Assembly (NCBI GenBank): GCA_016191245.1
Contig: JACPOY010000005.1
Location: forward strand, 1 to 64,000
Length of the DNA: 64,000 nt
From: Gammaproteobacteria bacterium
GTDB taxonomy: Bacteria; Pseudomonadota; Gammaproteobacteria; Berkiellales; Berkiellaceae
Direction of reading: 5' to 3'
Each line of letters begins with the position of its first letter. Positions within the stretch are counted from its first letter, which is position 1. Position numbers and translations under genes: made by a program. Positions 27,633-37,484 of this stretch are shown in pieces. Under the pieces are notes generated by a model. That model saw only the letters and a program-made list of their open reading frames with translations. It had not been told where the DNA came from and made no database searches.

Positions 27633-28082
27633 TTATACTTTCTCTACTTTTAATACTGTACCATCGACACCAATGACTTTCACTTTGGTACCAACAGGTA
27701 AATCTTCTCCTTGTACGCGCCAAGTAGTGTCATCAACTCGTACTTTACCACGACCATTTTCAATGGCTTCATCTAAATCAAAAACTCTTCCAATATAGCG
27801 TTCTGCCCGTCGATTTAATCCTGGTTGATCGGTGACTTTGGGCATCTTTTTTAAATACTGTCGCCAAATCACTAAACTCGTCATAATGCCAATGCCAAAA
27901 ATCAGAAATTGAAATTCCCATGTCATGTTGGGAATAACAAGCATCAATATCCCAACGACGGCAGCTGAAATACCACACCAGACAAAGAAAAAATTAGCTC
28001 CAATGGTAACATCTAAGATCATCAAAATGACAGCTAATGCAAACCAATGCCAAAATACCAGTTTCGCAAACATCACATCCAT
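27633..28082 (-). CDS. NfeD-family membrane protein
   Basis: 149 residues. Three membrane helices in residues 8-78 (FWHWFALAVILMILDVTIGA, FVWCGISAAVVGILMLVI, FLIFGIGIMTSLVIW) are followed by a soluble OB-fold domain (RRAERYIGRVFDLDEAIENG, GEDLPVGTKVKVIGVDGTVL). This is the short NfeD type that works with stomatin-like SPFH proteins; the SPFH gene is 5 bp upstream in the same transcription unit. A role in membrane microdomain organisation is inferred from the family. Confidence 0.92.
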   Translation of the reverse strand: MDVMFAKLVFWHWFALAVILMILDVTIGANFFFVWCGISAAVVGILMLVIPNMTWEFQFLIFGIGIMTSLVIWRQYLKKMPKVTDQPGLNRRAERYIGRVFDLDEAIENGRGKVRVDDTTWRVQGEDLPVGTKVKVIGVDGTVLKVEKV

Positions 28083-28087
28083 ACTAT

Positions 28088-29014
28088 CTATTCCTTACCT
28101 TTGAGTGCACCAAAACTTTGCTTTGCAATTTCGGTAATGCCTGCAATTGAGCCTATCACATTCCCTGCTTCCAATGGCATCAAAATTAATTTTTGGTTAT
28201 CAGCGCTGGCAATTTTACCTAAAGCTTCAACATAGCTTTGTGCAATAAAATAGTTTAAGGCTTGAATATTGCCTTTAGATAAAGATTCAGAAAGCACATC
28301 GGTAGCTTTTGCTTCCGCAGCCGCTGTTCTTTCTCGTGCTTCGGCATCACGAAAAGCTGCTTCTTTTCGACCTTCTGCATTCAATACAACAGCTTGCTTT
28401 TCACCTTCGGCCTTCAAAATCGCTGAAGCTCTAAAGCCTTCTGCCTCTAATACTCTTGCGCGTTTTTCTCGTTCTGCTTTCATTTGCGCGGCCATTGAAC
28501 TGACCAAGTCTTTCGGGGGACTAATGTCTTTGATTTCAACCCGCGTTACTTTTACTCCCCATGGTGTTGTTGCTTCATCAACCACAGAAAGTAATTTGGT
28601 ATTAATATGATCGCGATTTGATAAGGCTTCATCTAATGCCATCGAACCTAACACCGTTCGGATATTGGTCATGGTTAGCGCACGTAATGATCTGTCCAAT
28701 TCACTTACTTCATAAGCGGCTTTTGCTGCGTCTACAACTTGATAAAAACAGATCCCATCCACTTTTACCATCGCATTATCTTTAGTAATAATTTCTTGTG
28801 ATGGAATATCAACCACTTGTTCCATCATATTCAATTTTGAACCGATTTTATCAACGAATGGAACAATTAAAGATAGGCCTGGATGCAAAGTTTGAGTATA
28901 TCGGCCAAAACGTTCCACCGTCCATTCATAACCCTGTGGTACTTGTTTAACCCCCATGGAAATCACAAAAATAGCTAAAATAACGATGAGAAAGACGACG
29001 CTACCGAAATCCAT
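28088..29014 (-). CDS. SPFH/Band 7 stomatin-like protein (QmcA/slipin type)
   Basis: 308 residues. One N-terminal membrane helix ([17 protein letters not shown]), then the band 7 domain ([73 protein letters not shown]) and an Ala/Glu-rich coiled coil (about residues 175-240). The C-terminus is an oligomerisation helix. It forms membrane-bound rings and pairs with NfeD, encoded next. No chaperone or protease partner (such as HtpX) is adjacent. Confidence 0.93.
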   Translation of the reverse strand: MDFGSVVFLIVILAIFVISMGVKQVPQGYEWTVERFGRYTQTLHPGLSLIVPFVDKIGSKLNMMEQVVDIPSQEIITKDNAMVKVDGICFYQVVDAAKAAYEVSELDRSLRALTMTNIRTVLGSMALDEALSNRDHINTKLLSVVDEATTPWGVKVTRVEIKDISPPKDLVSSMAAQMKAEREKRARVLEAEGFRASAILKAEGEKQAVVLNAEGRKEAAFRDAEARERTAAAEAKATDVLSESLSKGNIQALNYFIAQSYVEALGKIASADNQKLILMPLEAGNVIGSIAGITEIAKQSFGALKGKE

Positions 29015-29181
29015 AGCTCACTCCTTGCACTCAATAAAGAATGCTGATGTAAAAAACAAAAAAACTGTAACTTTGTTAGTGATTCGCTATAAATGCAAAC
29101 AGCTTTATAAACAAAAGTTAGCAAATTAGTATAATCAATCTAATAATTATAGCAAGAGCCTGGTATTTCTTTGGATAGGTT

Positions 29182-30360
29182 ATGGAACTAAGAAAATATC
29201 TCATTAAAATGAAAGAAATGAATGCCTCAGACCTGTTTCTAACAACAGGTCTGCCCGCCACCGTTAAATGTTATGGCAAATTATCACGTCTGGATGATGT
29301 TCCATTAGATAAAACGCAAATCAAAAAACTTGCGTATGAAACCATGAATCCAGAGCAGCAAGCACAATTTGAAAAACAATTTGAAATGAATTTAGCTGTT
29401 GCAGATCCTGAATTAGGTCGATTTCGCGTCAGCATCTTCGTACAACGAACGGATGTCGCTGTTGTTATCAGACGTATTCAAATGGAAATCCCAACCTTAA
29501 AGTCTTTAGAATTACCTTCTATTTTGTCTAACATCATTATGGAACCCCGTGGTTTAGTGCTGGTTGTAGGGGCGACTGGATCGGGGAAATCAACAACGTT
29601 AGCAGCGCTCATCGATTATCGAAACGAAAATAGCGATAGTCATATTATCACCATTGAAGATCCAATAGAATTTGTTCATCAACATAAACAATGTATTATC
29701 AATCAACGCGAAGTGGGGATGGATACAATCAGCTATGAAGTTGCCCTTAAAAATACATTACGTCAGGCCCCAGATGTTATTTTAATCGGTGAAATTCGTT
29801 CACGAGAAACGATGGAACATGCCATTGCTTTTGCAGAAACAGGCCATCTTTGTTTATCAACACTCCATGCGAATAATGCCAACCAAGCATTTGATCGCAT
29901 TATCAATTTTTTCCCGGAAGATAGAAGACGCCAACTGCTGCTTGATCTGTCTTTTAATATCAAAGCCATTATTTCTCAACGTCTTGTGAAAACTATTGAT
30001 GGTAAAAGAACAGCAGCCATCGAAATCCTTTTAGGAACACCACATATTCTTTCATTAATCCACCGCGGTGAAATTGATGAAATAAAAGAAGCCATGGAAA
30101 AATCAGATACACAAGGTATGCAAACTTTCGACCAAGCTCTGGAAAGACTCTATTTTGAGAAAAAAATTACCTTAGAAGAGGCGCTTTCACATGCTGATTC
30201 TAGAAATAATTTAAGATTAAAAATACAATTAAATGATAAGAGCGTACCAAGCGAAGAAAAAGATGAGCCCGCATCGCCTGGCATTAGCCCACTCTCTACA
30301 GTCCCCGAAGATAAAGACTTGCCAGATAAAGGTGGGCTCTCACTTTTAGACGATAAGTAA
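29182..30360 (+). CDS. pilU: Type IV pilus retraction ATPase, PilU type
   Basis: 392 residues. Motifs of the PilT/PilU family: N-terminal PAS-like domain (MNASDLFLTTGLPATV), Walker A GATGSGKS (about 127-134), Asp box ITIEDPIEF, Walker B DVILIGEIR and His box LSTLHANNA. The start MELRKYLIKMKEMNASDLF and the long acidic C-terminal tail (about residues 345-392) favour PilU over PilT. It powers pilus retraction together with PilT. No other pilus gene is in the window. Its stop lies 4 bp from the convergent speD stop, and no hairpin is seen there. Confidence 0.92.
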   Translation: MELRKYLIKMKEMNASDLFLTTGLPATVKCYGKLSRLDDVPLDKTQIKKLAYETMNPEQQAQFEKQFEMNLAVADPELGRFRVSIFVQRTDVAVVIRRIQMEIPTLKSLELPSILSNIIMEPRGLVLVVGATGSGKSTTLAALIDYRNENSDSHIITIEDPIEFVHQHKQCIINQREVGMDTISYEVALKNTLRQAPDVILIGEIRSRETMEHAIAFAETGHLCLSTLHANNANQAFDRIINFFPEDRRRQLLLDLSFNIKAIISQRLVKTIDGKRTAAIEILLGTPHILSLIHRGEIDEIKEAMEKSDTQGMQTFDQALERLYFEKKITLEEALSHADSRNNLRLKIQLNDKSVPSEEKDEPASPGISPLSTVPEDKDLPDKGGLSLLDDK

Positions 30361-30363
30361 AGA

Positions 30364-31167
30364 TTATTTCGATCGTTTTAAATTTCTGCCATAGAAAATC
30401 TCAAGCATTTCTTCTTTGAGCTGCCCACGAATAGTATTAGCTTCTTCGATGGAAAGATCTTTGGCTTTGATGCCGAATAAATAATTATCCAGATCAAATT
30501 CTTTTAATAACATCTTGGTGTGAAAAATATTTTCCTGATAAACATTCACATCTATCATTTCAAAGGCATTCACGGTGTCTTCTGTGAAATAGTTTTGAAT
30601 TGAGTGGATGGTATGATCAATAAAAATTTTCTCGCCATTGATATCTCTTGTGAATCCTCGCACTCGATAATCCACAGTAACAATATCAGAATCAAAAGTA
30701 TGTATAAGAAAATTCAACGCTTTGAGGGGCGAAATCAAACCACAGGTTGAAACATCAATATCTGCCCGAAAGGTAGAGATGCCATTTTCAGGATGACTTT
30801 CAGGATAGGTGTGAACCGCAATATGACTTTTATCAAGATGCGCAACCACACTTTCTGGTAAAGGACCTGGTGACTCTGTTTGTTCTGGTCTTTTTTCCAC
30901 AGGCTCTTCAGCTATTAACATTGTGACGCTGGCACCTTGGGGATCATAATCTTGATGCGCAATATTCAAAATATATGCACCGATGATATGCGTGACTTCA
31001 CTCATTATCTCAGTTAGTCTTCTTGCATTGTAAGCTTCATCAATGTATTCGATATATTCCCGACGTTGCTGTGCAGATTTTGCATAACAAATATCATAGA
31101 TATTAAAGCTCAAATTCTTCGTCAGATTATTAAAACCATGGAGTTTTAGTTTCTTCAATTTTCTCAT
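30364..31167 (-). CDS. speD: S-adenosylmethionine decarboxylase proenzyme (E. coli type)
   Basis: 267 residues, the normal class 1a length. The autocleavage site [19 protein letters not shown] is intact (pyruvoyl precursor Ser in K-S-H), with [20 protein letters not shown] carrying the catalytic Cys. It makes decarboxylated S-adenosylmethionine, the aminopropyl donor for spermidine. No spermidine synthase gene lies next to it in this window. It is the canonical counterpart of the diverged SpeD-like gene at 12859-13296. Confidence 0.96.
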   Translation of the reverse strand: MRKLKKLKLHGFNNLTKNLSFNIYDICYAKSAQQRREYIEYIDEAYNARRLTEIMSEVTHIIGAYILNIAHQDYDPQGASVTMLIAEEPVEKRPEQTESPGPLPESVVAHLDKSHIAVHTYPESHPENGISTFRADIDVSTCGLISPLKALNFLIHTFDSDIVTVDYRVRGFTRDINGEKIFIDHTIHSIQNYFTEDTVNAFEMIDVNVYQENIFHTKMLLKEFDLDNYLFGIKAKDLSIEEANTIRGQLKEEMLEIFYGRNLKRSK

Positions 31168-31305
31168 CCACCCTTGTCTTGACTTTCAAAATGATGCCAG
31201 TGGTTTGGCAGTGGGGCATTATAGCCTGAGCCATTGCATAAAACACTCTCTCCAAGGCATAATAAATCGGTTTTTTATCAACTAATACTGTCAGAGTGAT
31301 TGAAA

Positions 31306-32505
31306 ATGAAGCAAAAAAGCACATTACTTAAACACCTAAAAACAGTTACTGTCTTCACACTTATTGCCGTTGCATCTCCAATTATTTTAGCTAAACTGGG
31401 ATTTTGGGAATCTAGTGAAGCTTCCCCTAAATTTCAAAAAGCAAATGAACCTATTAATTATGGCAATATGGTGAATACATTTGCCGACGCCATCGCTAAA
31501 GCAACCCCCGCAGTGGTCAGCGTACATTCTACGAAAGAACTTTCCAAAGAATTGAACCCGTTAATGCGAGATCCTGCTTATCGTTATTTCTTTGGCGATC
31601 TACGTAATCAACTCCAACCAGAAGTGCAATCGGGTATTGGCTCTGGTGTTATTGTGACAAAAGATGGCTATATTTTAACAAATAACCATGTCATCAATGA
31701 TGCTGATGCCATCACAATCAAATTAGCAGATGGCCGTACCAGTAAAGCAAAAGTCATTGGTTCAGATCCTGAAACTGATCTTGCTATTTTGAAAATAGAT
31801 TTACCTAATTTGGCTGTAATATCTATTAGTAATTCTGAAGATTTACGTGTAGGCGATATCGTGTTTGCTATTGGCAATCCTTTTGGCGTTGGCCAAACAG
31901 TAACGCATGGTATTATTAGTGCAACGCACCGTACAGATTTAGGCATAAACACTTTTGAAAATTTTATTCAAACAGATGCTGCAATTAATCCGGGTAATTC
32001 TGGCGGTGCGCTCATTGATATTAATGGCAATCTGATTGGCATTAATAATGCAATCTATTCTAAAAACGGTGGTTTTCAAGGTATCGGTTTTGCTATCCCT
32101 ATCACTCTTGCCAAAGATGTTATGTCCGAACTCATTGATCAAGGACACGTGACACGTGGTTGGTTAGGGATCACGGTATCAAAGCTTAACGATGATTTAC
32201 GAAAATCATTAAACTATCCTAAAGGTGATGGAGCCGTCATAGCAGGTCTTCTTCGTGGGGGTCCAGCATTCAATGCAGGGCTTCGTCCCGGAGATATTAT
32301 TATCAGCGTGGATAACAAACCGACCCCTGAACCCACTGACGTGCTCAGTATTACCTCCAAGCTAAAACCAGATACAGCCTATCCTATCTCTGCTGTACGT
32401 AATAATGAGACTTTAGATTTTCGTGTTATTGCGGGCAAAAGACCGATGAAAAAGGGTCAAGAAAATGTTCCTGAATCTAATCAGGCCCCAGGAAAAGGTA
32501 ACTAG
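31306..32505 (+). CDS. degS: DegS/AlgW-like periplasmic serine protease with one PDZ domain
   Basis: 399 residues from the ATG at 31306, supported by GAGTG upstream; the frame also offers a TTG at 31300. An N-terminal membrane anchor (VTVFTLIAVASPIILAKLGF) precedes a trypsin-like domain with the triad His128 (NNHV), Asp158 (ETDLA) and Ser232 (GNSGG). A single PDZ domain (GAVIAGLLRGGPAFNAGLRP) ends near residue 385. One PDZ and an uncleaved anchor match DegS/AlgW, which senses misfolded outer-membrane proteins and starts sigma-E activation. It may instead act as a DegQ-like housekeeping protease. Confidence 0.88.
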   Translation: MKQKSTLLKHLKTVTVFTLIAVASPIILAKLGFWESSEASPKFQKANEPINYGNMVNTFADAIAKATPAVVSVHSTKELSKELNPLMRDPAYRYFFGDLRNQLQPEVQSGIGSGVIVTKDGYILTNNHVINDADAITIKLADGRTSKAKVIGSDPETDLAILKIDLPNLAVISISNSEDLRVGDIVFAIGNPFGVGQTVTHGIISATHRTDLGINTFENFIQTDAAINPGNSGGALIDINGNLIGINNAIYSKNGGFQGIGFAIPITLAKDVMSELIDQGHVTRGWLGITVSKLNDDLRKSLNYPKGDGAVIAGLLRGGPAFNAGLRPGDIIISVDNKPTPEPTDVLSITSKLKPDTAYPISAVRNNETLDFRVIAGKRPMKKGQENVPESNQAPGKGN

Positions 32506-32531
32506 TAAAATAGACAAAGGATTATTTATTT

Positions 32532-33209
32532 ATGCAAAGTGGACCTGCAGAAATTGTCACTTCCGACAAGCCCAAAGCACTCGATTCTTTGGGCACCCAC
32601 CTTTTTGATGCGATAAAACCTCATCATAAACATAAGCACAAACACAAAGATAATGCTGCGAAAAAAGAAGTCGATGTAAGTGCAGTTGTTAAAATAGATA
32701 ATCCCGAACCAAAGAAAAAACATCATCATCATGGCAAGAAAAAGCATGACGAGAAAGAAAAGAAACATCACCGCCATCATCATCGTCACCAAGAGACTAC
32801 TTTACAAACTGCTGCAAAAAATATCCCAGATGTTTCACCTGTCGCCATCAAAGCCCAAACCCCTGCACTTGCGCTTGAGCCTTTAGCTTCGCCTCTTAGT
32901 GAGGAAAATAAAATTTTAAAAGCAATGACAACGAAAGATCCCGTCCCTGCAGCTATCTTTCAAACGATCAGTTGTGAAAAATGCCCACCATTACTACCTG
33001 CTAAAAAAGCAACATGGTCTGAATTGGCTCAAGAGTATCTTCCTGGCGTTCGTTTACTCACACCATTATTTGCACTGCATCGACAAGCAGGTCAAGATTG
33101 GGTTAACGATGTAGGTAATGCACTGTCGCGGTTTGTCAAACTCGAAGGACGAACTGAAGAAGAAGTGGTCAGTGGCTATAAAGAAAAATTAAGACCAAGA
33201 TCGAAATAA
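32532..33209 (+). CDS. Histidine/lysine-rich hypothetical protein
   Basis: 225 residues, ribosome site AAGGA about 10 nt upstream. Residues 31-87 hold three His/Lys clusters: HHKHKHKHKD, KKHHHHGKKKH and KKHHRHHHRH. A Pro/Ala-rich linker follows, then a CEKC motif (about 149-152) and a more ordered end (LAQEYLPGVRLLTPLFALHR). No signal peptide and no known domain. The clusters could bind Ni, Zn or Cu, or nucleic acid or phosphate, which is inference. It starts 26 bp after the DegS-like gene and is probably co-transcribed. The reverse strand shows a Met/Phe-rich ORF, which is only the shadow of the His codons. Confidence 0.75.
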   Translation: MQSGPAEIVTSDKPKALDSLGTHLFDAIKPHHKHKHKHKDNAAKKEVDVSAVVKIDNPEPKKKHHHHGKKKHDEKEKKHHRHHHRHQETTLQTAAKNIPDVSPVAIKAQTPALALEPLASPLSEENKILKAMTTKDPVPAAIFQTISCEKCPPLLPAKKATWSELAQEYLPGVRLLTPLFALHRQAGQDWVNDVGNALSRFVKLEGRTEEEVVSGYKEKLRPRSK

Positions 33210-33266
33210 CTCATACTTCATGATTTTTATTCCCCACCCTATAAGAATGCGAGCCCCTTTTCCGAT

Positions 33267-33303
33267 CCCCTCTCCCCTTGCGGGAGAGGGTTAGGGTGAG
33301 GGG
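33267..33303. repeat. Single REP-like 37-bp repeat
   Basis: Same sequence and orientation as copy one at 15770-15806 (CCCCTCTCCCCTTGCGGGAG... ending GTGAGGGG), including the internal 9-bp hairpin. It lies between the His-rich gene and the convergent acyl-CoA dehydrogenase gene, where it may also act as a transcription end. No inverted partner is next to it. Confidence 0.88.
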
Positions 33304-33325
33304 TTATTATCTTGAGAACAAAAAA

Positions 33326-34486
33326 TCAATTAAACGCCCCAATTCCTGTTATATGCTTGCCCACGATTAAATGATGCATATTGTCAGTACCTTCATACGT
33401 AAATACCGACTCTAAATTATTCATATGACGAATAACGTGATATTCAAGACTAATGCCATTGGCGCCTAAAATATTTCTTGCACTTCTTGCAATGTGTAAT
33501 GCTTCACGACAAGCATTCATTTTCGCAAGCGAAACCATTACATAACTGGCTCTATCTTTATCCATCAAGCGACCTAATTGTAAATTTAAGGTTTGCGCTT
33601 TGATAATTTCTGTAAACATTTTTACTAAATCATGTTGGATCAATTGAAAACTGGCGATGGGTTTACCAAATTGCTTTCTTTCTTTAGCATAATTAAGTGC
33701 CATATCATAGCAAGCCATGGCAGCGCCCATTGCCCCCCAAGCAATACCATAACGCGCTTTCGTTAAACATGCTAAAGCACAGATCAAACCTTTTTCCGTT
33801 TCGGGTAACAAATTATTATCAGGAACAAAACAATCCTCTAATACTATTTCACCAGTAATAGATGCCCTCAATGAAAATTTGTGTTTAATTTCGTTGGTTG
33901 AAAATCCTTCAAATCCTCGCTCAACAATAAACCCTCTCACCACTTCTTTCTCATCTTTTGCCCAGACAATCGCGATATCGGCAATGGTTGCATTCGTGAT
34001 CCACATTTTTGCACCATGTAAACGCCATCCCCCTTCCACTTTTGTTGCTTTTGTTCTCATGCTTGCAGGATCTGAACCCGCATTCGGCTCTGTTAAACCA
34101 AAACAACCAATCATTTTTCCTTGCGCCATGGCAGGCAAAAAACGTATTTTTTGTTCTTCAGTACCAAATGCAAAAATCGGATACATACAAAGCGAACTTT
34201 GAACTGAGACAAAACTGCGAAGCCCACTGTCACCCCGTTCTAATTCTTGACACACTAAACCATAGGCAACATAACTTGCGCCAACGCCACCATAATTTTC
34301 AGGTAATGTCATACCAAGCAAGCCTATCGAGGCTGCTTTTTGTATATATTCTTTTGGAAATTGTGCTTGTTCAAAATTATTTGCAATGGTTGGGAGCACT
34401 TGATCATCAACAAAGCGACGCGTCGTTTGCTGGATTTGCTTTTCGTCAGTGCTTAACTGTTCATCCAAAAAAAATAAATCTTCCAT
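33326..34486 (-). CDS. Acyl-CoA dehydrogenase, glutaryl-CoA dehydrogenase type
   Basis: 386 residues. FAD acyl-CoA dehydrogenase fold with GLTEPNAGSDPASM, MWITNATIADIAIVWAKDE, TKARYGIAWGAMGAAMACYD and the catalytic base in SVFTYEGTDNMHHLIVGKHI. The R-x-G-I-A-W-G and YEGT patterns fit glutaryl-CoA dehydrogenase (GcdH), which oxidises and decarboxylates glutaryl-CoA from lysine and tryptophan breakdown. Its ATG abuts the stop of the fused 2-oxoacid dehydrogenase E1 gene, so both are one operon. Reading it as a short/branched-chain enzyme is less likely but not excluded. Confidence 0.88.
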   Translation of the reverse strand: MEDLFFLDEQLSTDEKQIQQTTRRFVDDQVLPTIANNFEQAQFPKEYIQKAASIGLLGMTLPENYGGVGASYVAYGLVCQELERGDSGLRSFVSVQSSLCMYPIFAFGTEEQKIRFLPAMAQGKMIGCFGLTEPNAGSDPASMRTKATKVEGGWRLHGAKMWITNATIADIAIVWAKDEKEVVRGFIVERGFEGFSTNEIKHKFSLRASITGEIVLEDCFVPDNNLLPETEKGLICALACLTKARYGIAWGAMGAAMACYDMALNYAKERKQFGKPIASFQLIQHDLVKMFTEIIKAQTLNLQLGRLMDKDRASYVMVSLAKMNACREALHIARSARNILGANGISLEYHVIRHMNNLESVFTYEGTDNMHHLIVGKHITGIGAFN

Positions 34487-36673
34487 TTAATTTCTCCGTA
34501 TTGCCAAAACGCTAGCAATAATTTTTTCTTTACTAGGTAAAATATATTCCCAGGCTTTTCCTAATGGAATAAATGAATCTTCTGCGGTAACACGCTGTAT
34601 TTGTGGTAAAGGTGATAATTCTTCAACCATCCAAGTTATAATTTGTTCGCTGATTGAACCTGTTTTTCGACATTCATCAACAATAATGACTTTTGACTTT
34701 CCTTCAAGCTCTTGCCTTAATCCATTGGTATTCAATGGCGCTAACATGCGTAAATCAATTAATTTCACTGCAATCTGATGCTTATTTTTTAACAAGTACG
34801 CGGCTTGCCTTGATAAATGCATTCCATTACCGTAACTAATAATCACAATGTCACTATTTTCTTCACCTTCAATACCAAATTCGCCTACATCAATCTTTTT
34901 CGATGATTCTGGATAGACTTGGCATGCTAGTCCATCACCATCTTGATATAAATCTTTAGTCATATACAACGCAATAGGCTCTAAAAAAATAACAACTCTT
35001 TGTTCTTGATAGGCTAATGCAACAGCCTGACGCAATAGTAATGCTGCATCTTTTGCCGTTGAAGGACAAATGATGATTAACCCAGGAATTTCCCGCAAAA
35101 ATGCAATCGAATTTTCATTATGAAAATGTCCCCCTATTCCCTTTTGATAAGCAAAGGAAGGGATCCGCACAACCATAGGATTGGTAAATTGGCCTTTCGA
35201 GAAAAAAGAAAGTGTTGATGCTTCGCCTCGTATTTGATCGCAGGCATTATGAAGATAAGCCAAAAATTGAATTTCAGGAATGGGAAGAAAACCATTATGA
35301 GCAAAACCAATTGCCGTTCCTAAAATCGTCTGTTCATCTAATAAAGTATCAAATACTCTTTTCGCCGAAAATTTTTCCTGTAGTCCTGCGGTAATGCGGT
35401 ATACTCCGCCCTTTTTACCTACATCTTCACCAAACAGTACAGCTTGAGGATATTGTATTAATATGTCGTTTAATGCCAGATTTAAACATTGAGCCATCGT
35501 TCGCTTTGTGCTGTCATATGTTTGGGACGATGATATAATAATAGATGATTTATCACGTCGGGGTGGCACAATTGAAGACATCACTTCAGAGGCCGAGCGC
35601 AATTTCGGCGCTAATACTGCACGTTTACTACTCTCTTGTACCTTGGTTCTTCTTGCTTCATATAATTTAATAATTTCTTCACATGTTAACCATTTATTTT
35701 CATATATCATACGTGCTGAGTGAAGTAATGGATCATCAAATTCTGACTTATCAATATCAGCTTGCTTGCGATATTGAGATTCGATATCAGAACCCGCATG
35801 ACCTAATAAACGCACAGTCTTCATATGCAAAAAAACCGGCTTATGTTTGATCCTTGCCAGATGCTGAGCACGTTGTGATGCCAAATATACATCAGCAAGA
35901 TTACGACCATCACATTGAATGTACTCTATCCCTTTTCGATTATTACAGGTTTTTTCAATCCATTCTGAGGGAGGTGGTACGGAAATTCCGAATCCATTAT
36001 CTTCGCAGATCCAAACTATGGGTAAGGGTAATTGCGCATTAGCAATCCATTGACTTGCATTTAATGCACCTTGTGCTGTTGAATGATTAAGCGAGGCATC
36101 ACCAAAACTACACAGCACGACACTATCTGTCGGTAACATCGTAAAATCATGATCTTTTAAACTTTTGGCATAAATTAAAGATAATGCGCAACCAAACGCT
36201 TTAGGTAAATGGGAGGCTATCGTACTTGTTTGTGGTGGAATAAATAAGGGTACACTACCAAAGACTTTGTGACGCCCTGCGCTAATGGGATCATCACTTG
36301 ATGCCACCAGTGATAATATTTGATCATAAATGATATCGATGTCAGGGCATTTTTTGGCTCTTTGAACCATAAAGGCCCCACTGCGATAATGCAAAAAGGC
36401 AATATCATCTTTTTTAAACACTTTTGCAATCGCAGCATTGCCCTCATGGCCACTGCTGGCAATGGTATAAAAACCTTGTTGTTGTTCACGCAATTTTCTA
36501 GCTAAGATATCGACATGACGCGTGATTAATTGAGAGTCAAACAATTCAAGAAAAGACTCTTTATCTAGCTGTACATCTACAGGTAAAGTTTTACTTTTAG
36601 CAACAGGAAAGTCTTGCGCTAAAACTCGCTTGATAAAGTTTTCATCAACAATCCTTGTTCTATCTAACTCCAT
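34487..36673 (-). CDS. Fused alpha-beta E1 component of a 2-oxoacid (branched-chain type) dehydrogenase
   Basis: 728 residues. The first 340 or so form the E1-alpha half (YTIASSGHEGNAAIAKVF, HYRSGAFMVQRAK, TPP site CSFGDASLNHSTAQGALNAS, WICEDNGFGISVP). From about 385 the E1-beta half follows (LFGEDVGKKGGVYRITAGLQ, FDTLLDEQTILGTAIGFAHN, EIQFLAYLHNACDQIRGEAS, VIVDECRKTGSISEQI). Fused forms occur in Legionella relatives and Bacteroidetes. The enzyme decarboxylates a branched-chain or similar 2-oxoacid; E2 and E3 are not in the window. It lies 7 bp after rpe and abuts the acyl-CoA dehydrogenase gene. Confidence 0.9.
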   Translation of the reverse strand: MELDRTRIVDENFIKRVLAQDFPVAKSKTLPVDVQLDKESFLELFDSQLITRHVDILARKLREQQQGFYTIASSGHEGNAAIAKVFKKDDIAFLHYRSGAFMVQRAKKCPDIDIIYDQILSLVASSDDPISAGRHKVFGSVPLFIPPQTSTIASHLPKAFGCALSLIYAKSLKDHDFTMLPTDSVVLCSFGDASLNHSTAQGALNASQWIANAQLPLPIVWICEDNGFGISVPPPSEWIEKTCNNRKGIEYIQCDGRNLADVYLASQRAQHLARIKHKPVFLHMKTVRLLGHAGSDIESQYRKQADIDKSEFDDPLLHSARMIYENKWLTCEEIIKLYEARRTKVQESSKRAVLAPKLRSASEVMSSIVPPRRDKSSIIISSSQTYDSTKRTMAQCLNLALNDILIQYPQAVLFGEDVGKKGGVYRITAGLQEKFSAKRVFDTLLDEQTILGTAIGFAHNGFLPIPEIQFLAYLHNACDQIRGEASTLSFFSKGQFTNPMVVRIPSFAYQKGIGGHFHNENSIAFLREIPGLIIICPSTAKDAALLLRQAVALAYQEQRVVIFLEPIALYMTKDLYQDGDGLACQVYPESSKKIDVGEFGIEGEENSDIVIISYGNGMHLSRQAAYLLKNKHQIAVKLIDLRMLAPLNTNGLRQELEGKSKVIIVDECRKTGSISEQIITWMVEELSPLPQIQRVTAEDSFIPLGKAWEYILPSKEKIIASVLAIRRN

Positions 36674-36680
36674 GTTACCC

Positions 36681-37361
36681 TTATCTTTTTTGGGTGGCTG
36701 ACGCTATCGCATCCCTCATGGCTTGAATGGTTGCAGCATAATTTTGGGTTTGAAAAATGGCAGATCCGGCAACAAAGGTATCTGCACCATGGGCTGCAAT
36801 TTCACCAATGTTATCAATTTTTACACCACCATCAATTTCTAAACGAATGGATCTCTTCGAATCATCAATGATTTTGCGCGCTTCTTTGATTTTAGGAAGA
36901 ACACTTGGAATAAACTGTTGTCCACCAAACCCTGGGTTCACTGACATCAACAAAATCATATCGATTTTATCGATCACATGCTGCAACACGGTTAATGGCG
37001 TTGCAGGGTTAAATACAAGTCCTGCTTTACAACCTGCATCTTTAATTAATTGCAAACTTCTATCAATATGATTGCTTGCTTCAGGATGAAAGGTAATATA
37101 GGTTGCACCAGCTTGTGCGAACATGCTAATCATCGCATCAACGGGTTGCACCATTAAATGCACATCAATCGGCGCTTTAATGCCATATTTTCGTAAGGCT
37201 TCACACACTAGCGGCCCGATGGTTAAATTCGGCACATAATGATTATCCATGACATCAAAATGCACCATATCTGCACCGGCGCTTAACACCGCATCTACTT
37301 GTTCACCAAGACGCGCAAAGTCAGCAGAAAGAATCGAAGGAGCAATACAATAATTTTGCAT
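36681..37361 (-). CDS. rpe: Ribulose-phosphate 3-epimerase
   Basis: 226 residues, the normal size. TIM-barrel epimerase motifs: [78 protein letters not shown] and [12 protein letters not shown]. It links ribulose 5-phosphate and xylulose 5-phosphate in the pentose phosphate pathway. It is the first gene of a three-gene unit with the fused E1 and the acyl-CoA dehydrogenase; the joint regulation is odd but probably incidental. Confidence 0.96.
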   Translation of the reverse strand: MQNYCIAPSILSADFARLGEQVDAVLSAGADMVHFDVMDNHYVPNLTIGPLVCEALRKYGIKAPIDVHLMVQPVDAMISMFAQAGATYITFHPEASNHIDRSLQLIKDAGCKAGLVFNPATPLTVLQHVIDKIDMILLMSVNPGFGGQQFIPSVLPKIKEARKIIDDSKRSIRLEIDGGVKIDNIGEIAAHGADTFVAGSAIFQTQNYAATIQAMRDAIASATQKR

Positions 37362-37391
37362 AAAACAACCTAATTAATAATTGTAACTTCT

Positions 37392-37475
37392 GGAGAGGCT
37401 GCTTATTTGTGTACTCGCTGCACCCATTCCCCCTGTGGGGCCCTGCAGCTGCGTTCTCAAATAAGCAGCCTCTCC
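37392..37475. repeat. Long perfect inverted repeat (18-bp arms)
   Basis: GGAGAGGCTGCTTATTTG (37392-37409) and its exact complement CAAATAAGCAGCCTCTCC (37458-37475) flank a 48-nt loop that has its own smaller stem (GCTGCA...TGCAGC). It lies upstream of rpe, outside any gene. The size suggests a small palindromic mobile element or a strong structured RNA rather than a simple terminator. Confidence 0.75.
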
Positions 37476-37484
37476 ATTAAATCA

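Noticed and set aside
32526..32792. Met/Phe-rich minus-strand ORF of 88 codons
   Set aside because: It is the complement of the His/Lys-rich coding stretch on the plus strand; composition is an artefact.
34009..34515. 168-codon plus-strand ORF
   Set aside because: Lies wholly antisense to the acyl-CoA dehydrogenase and E1 genes, which have clear family motifs.
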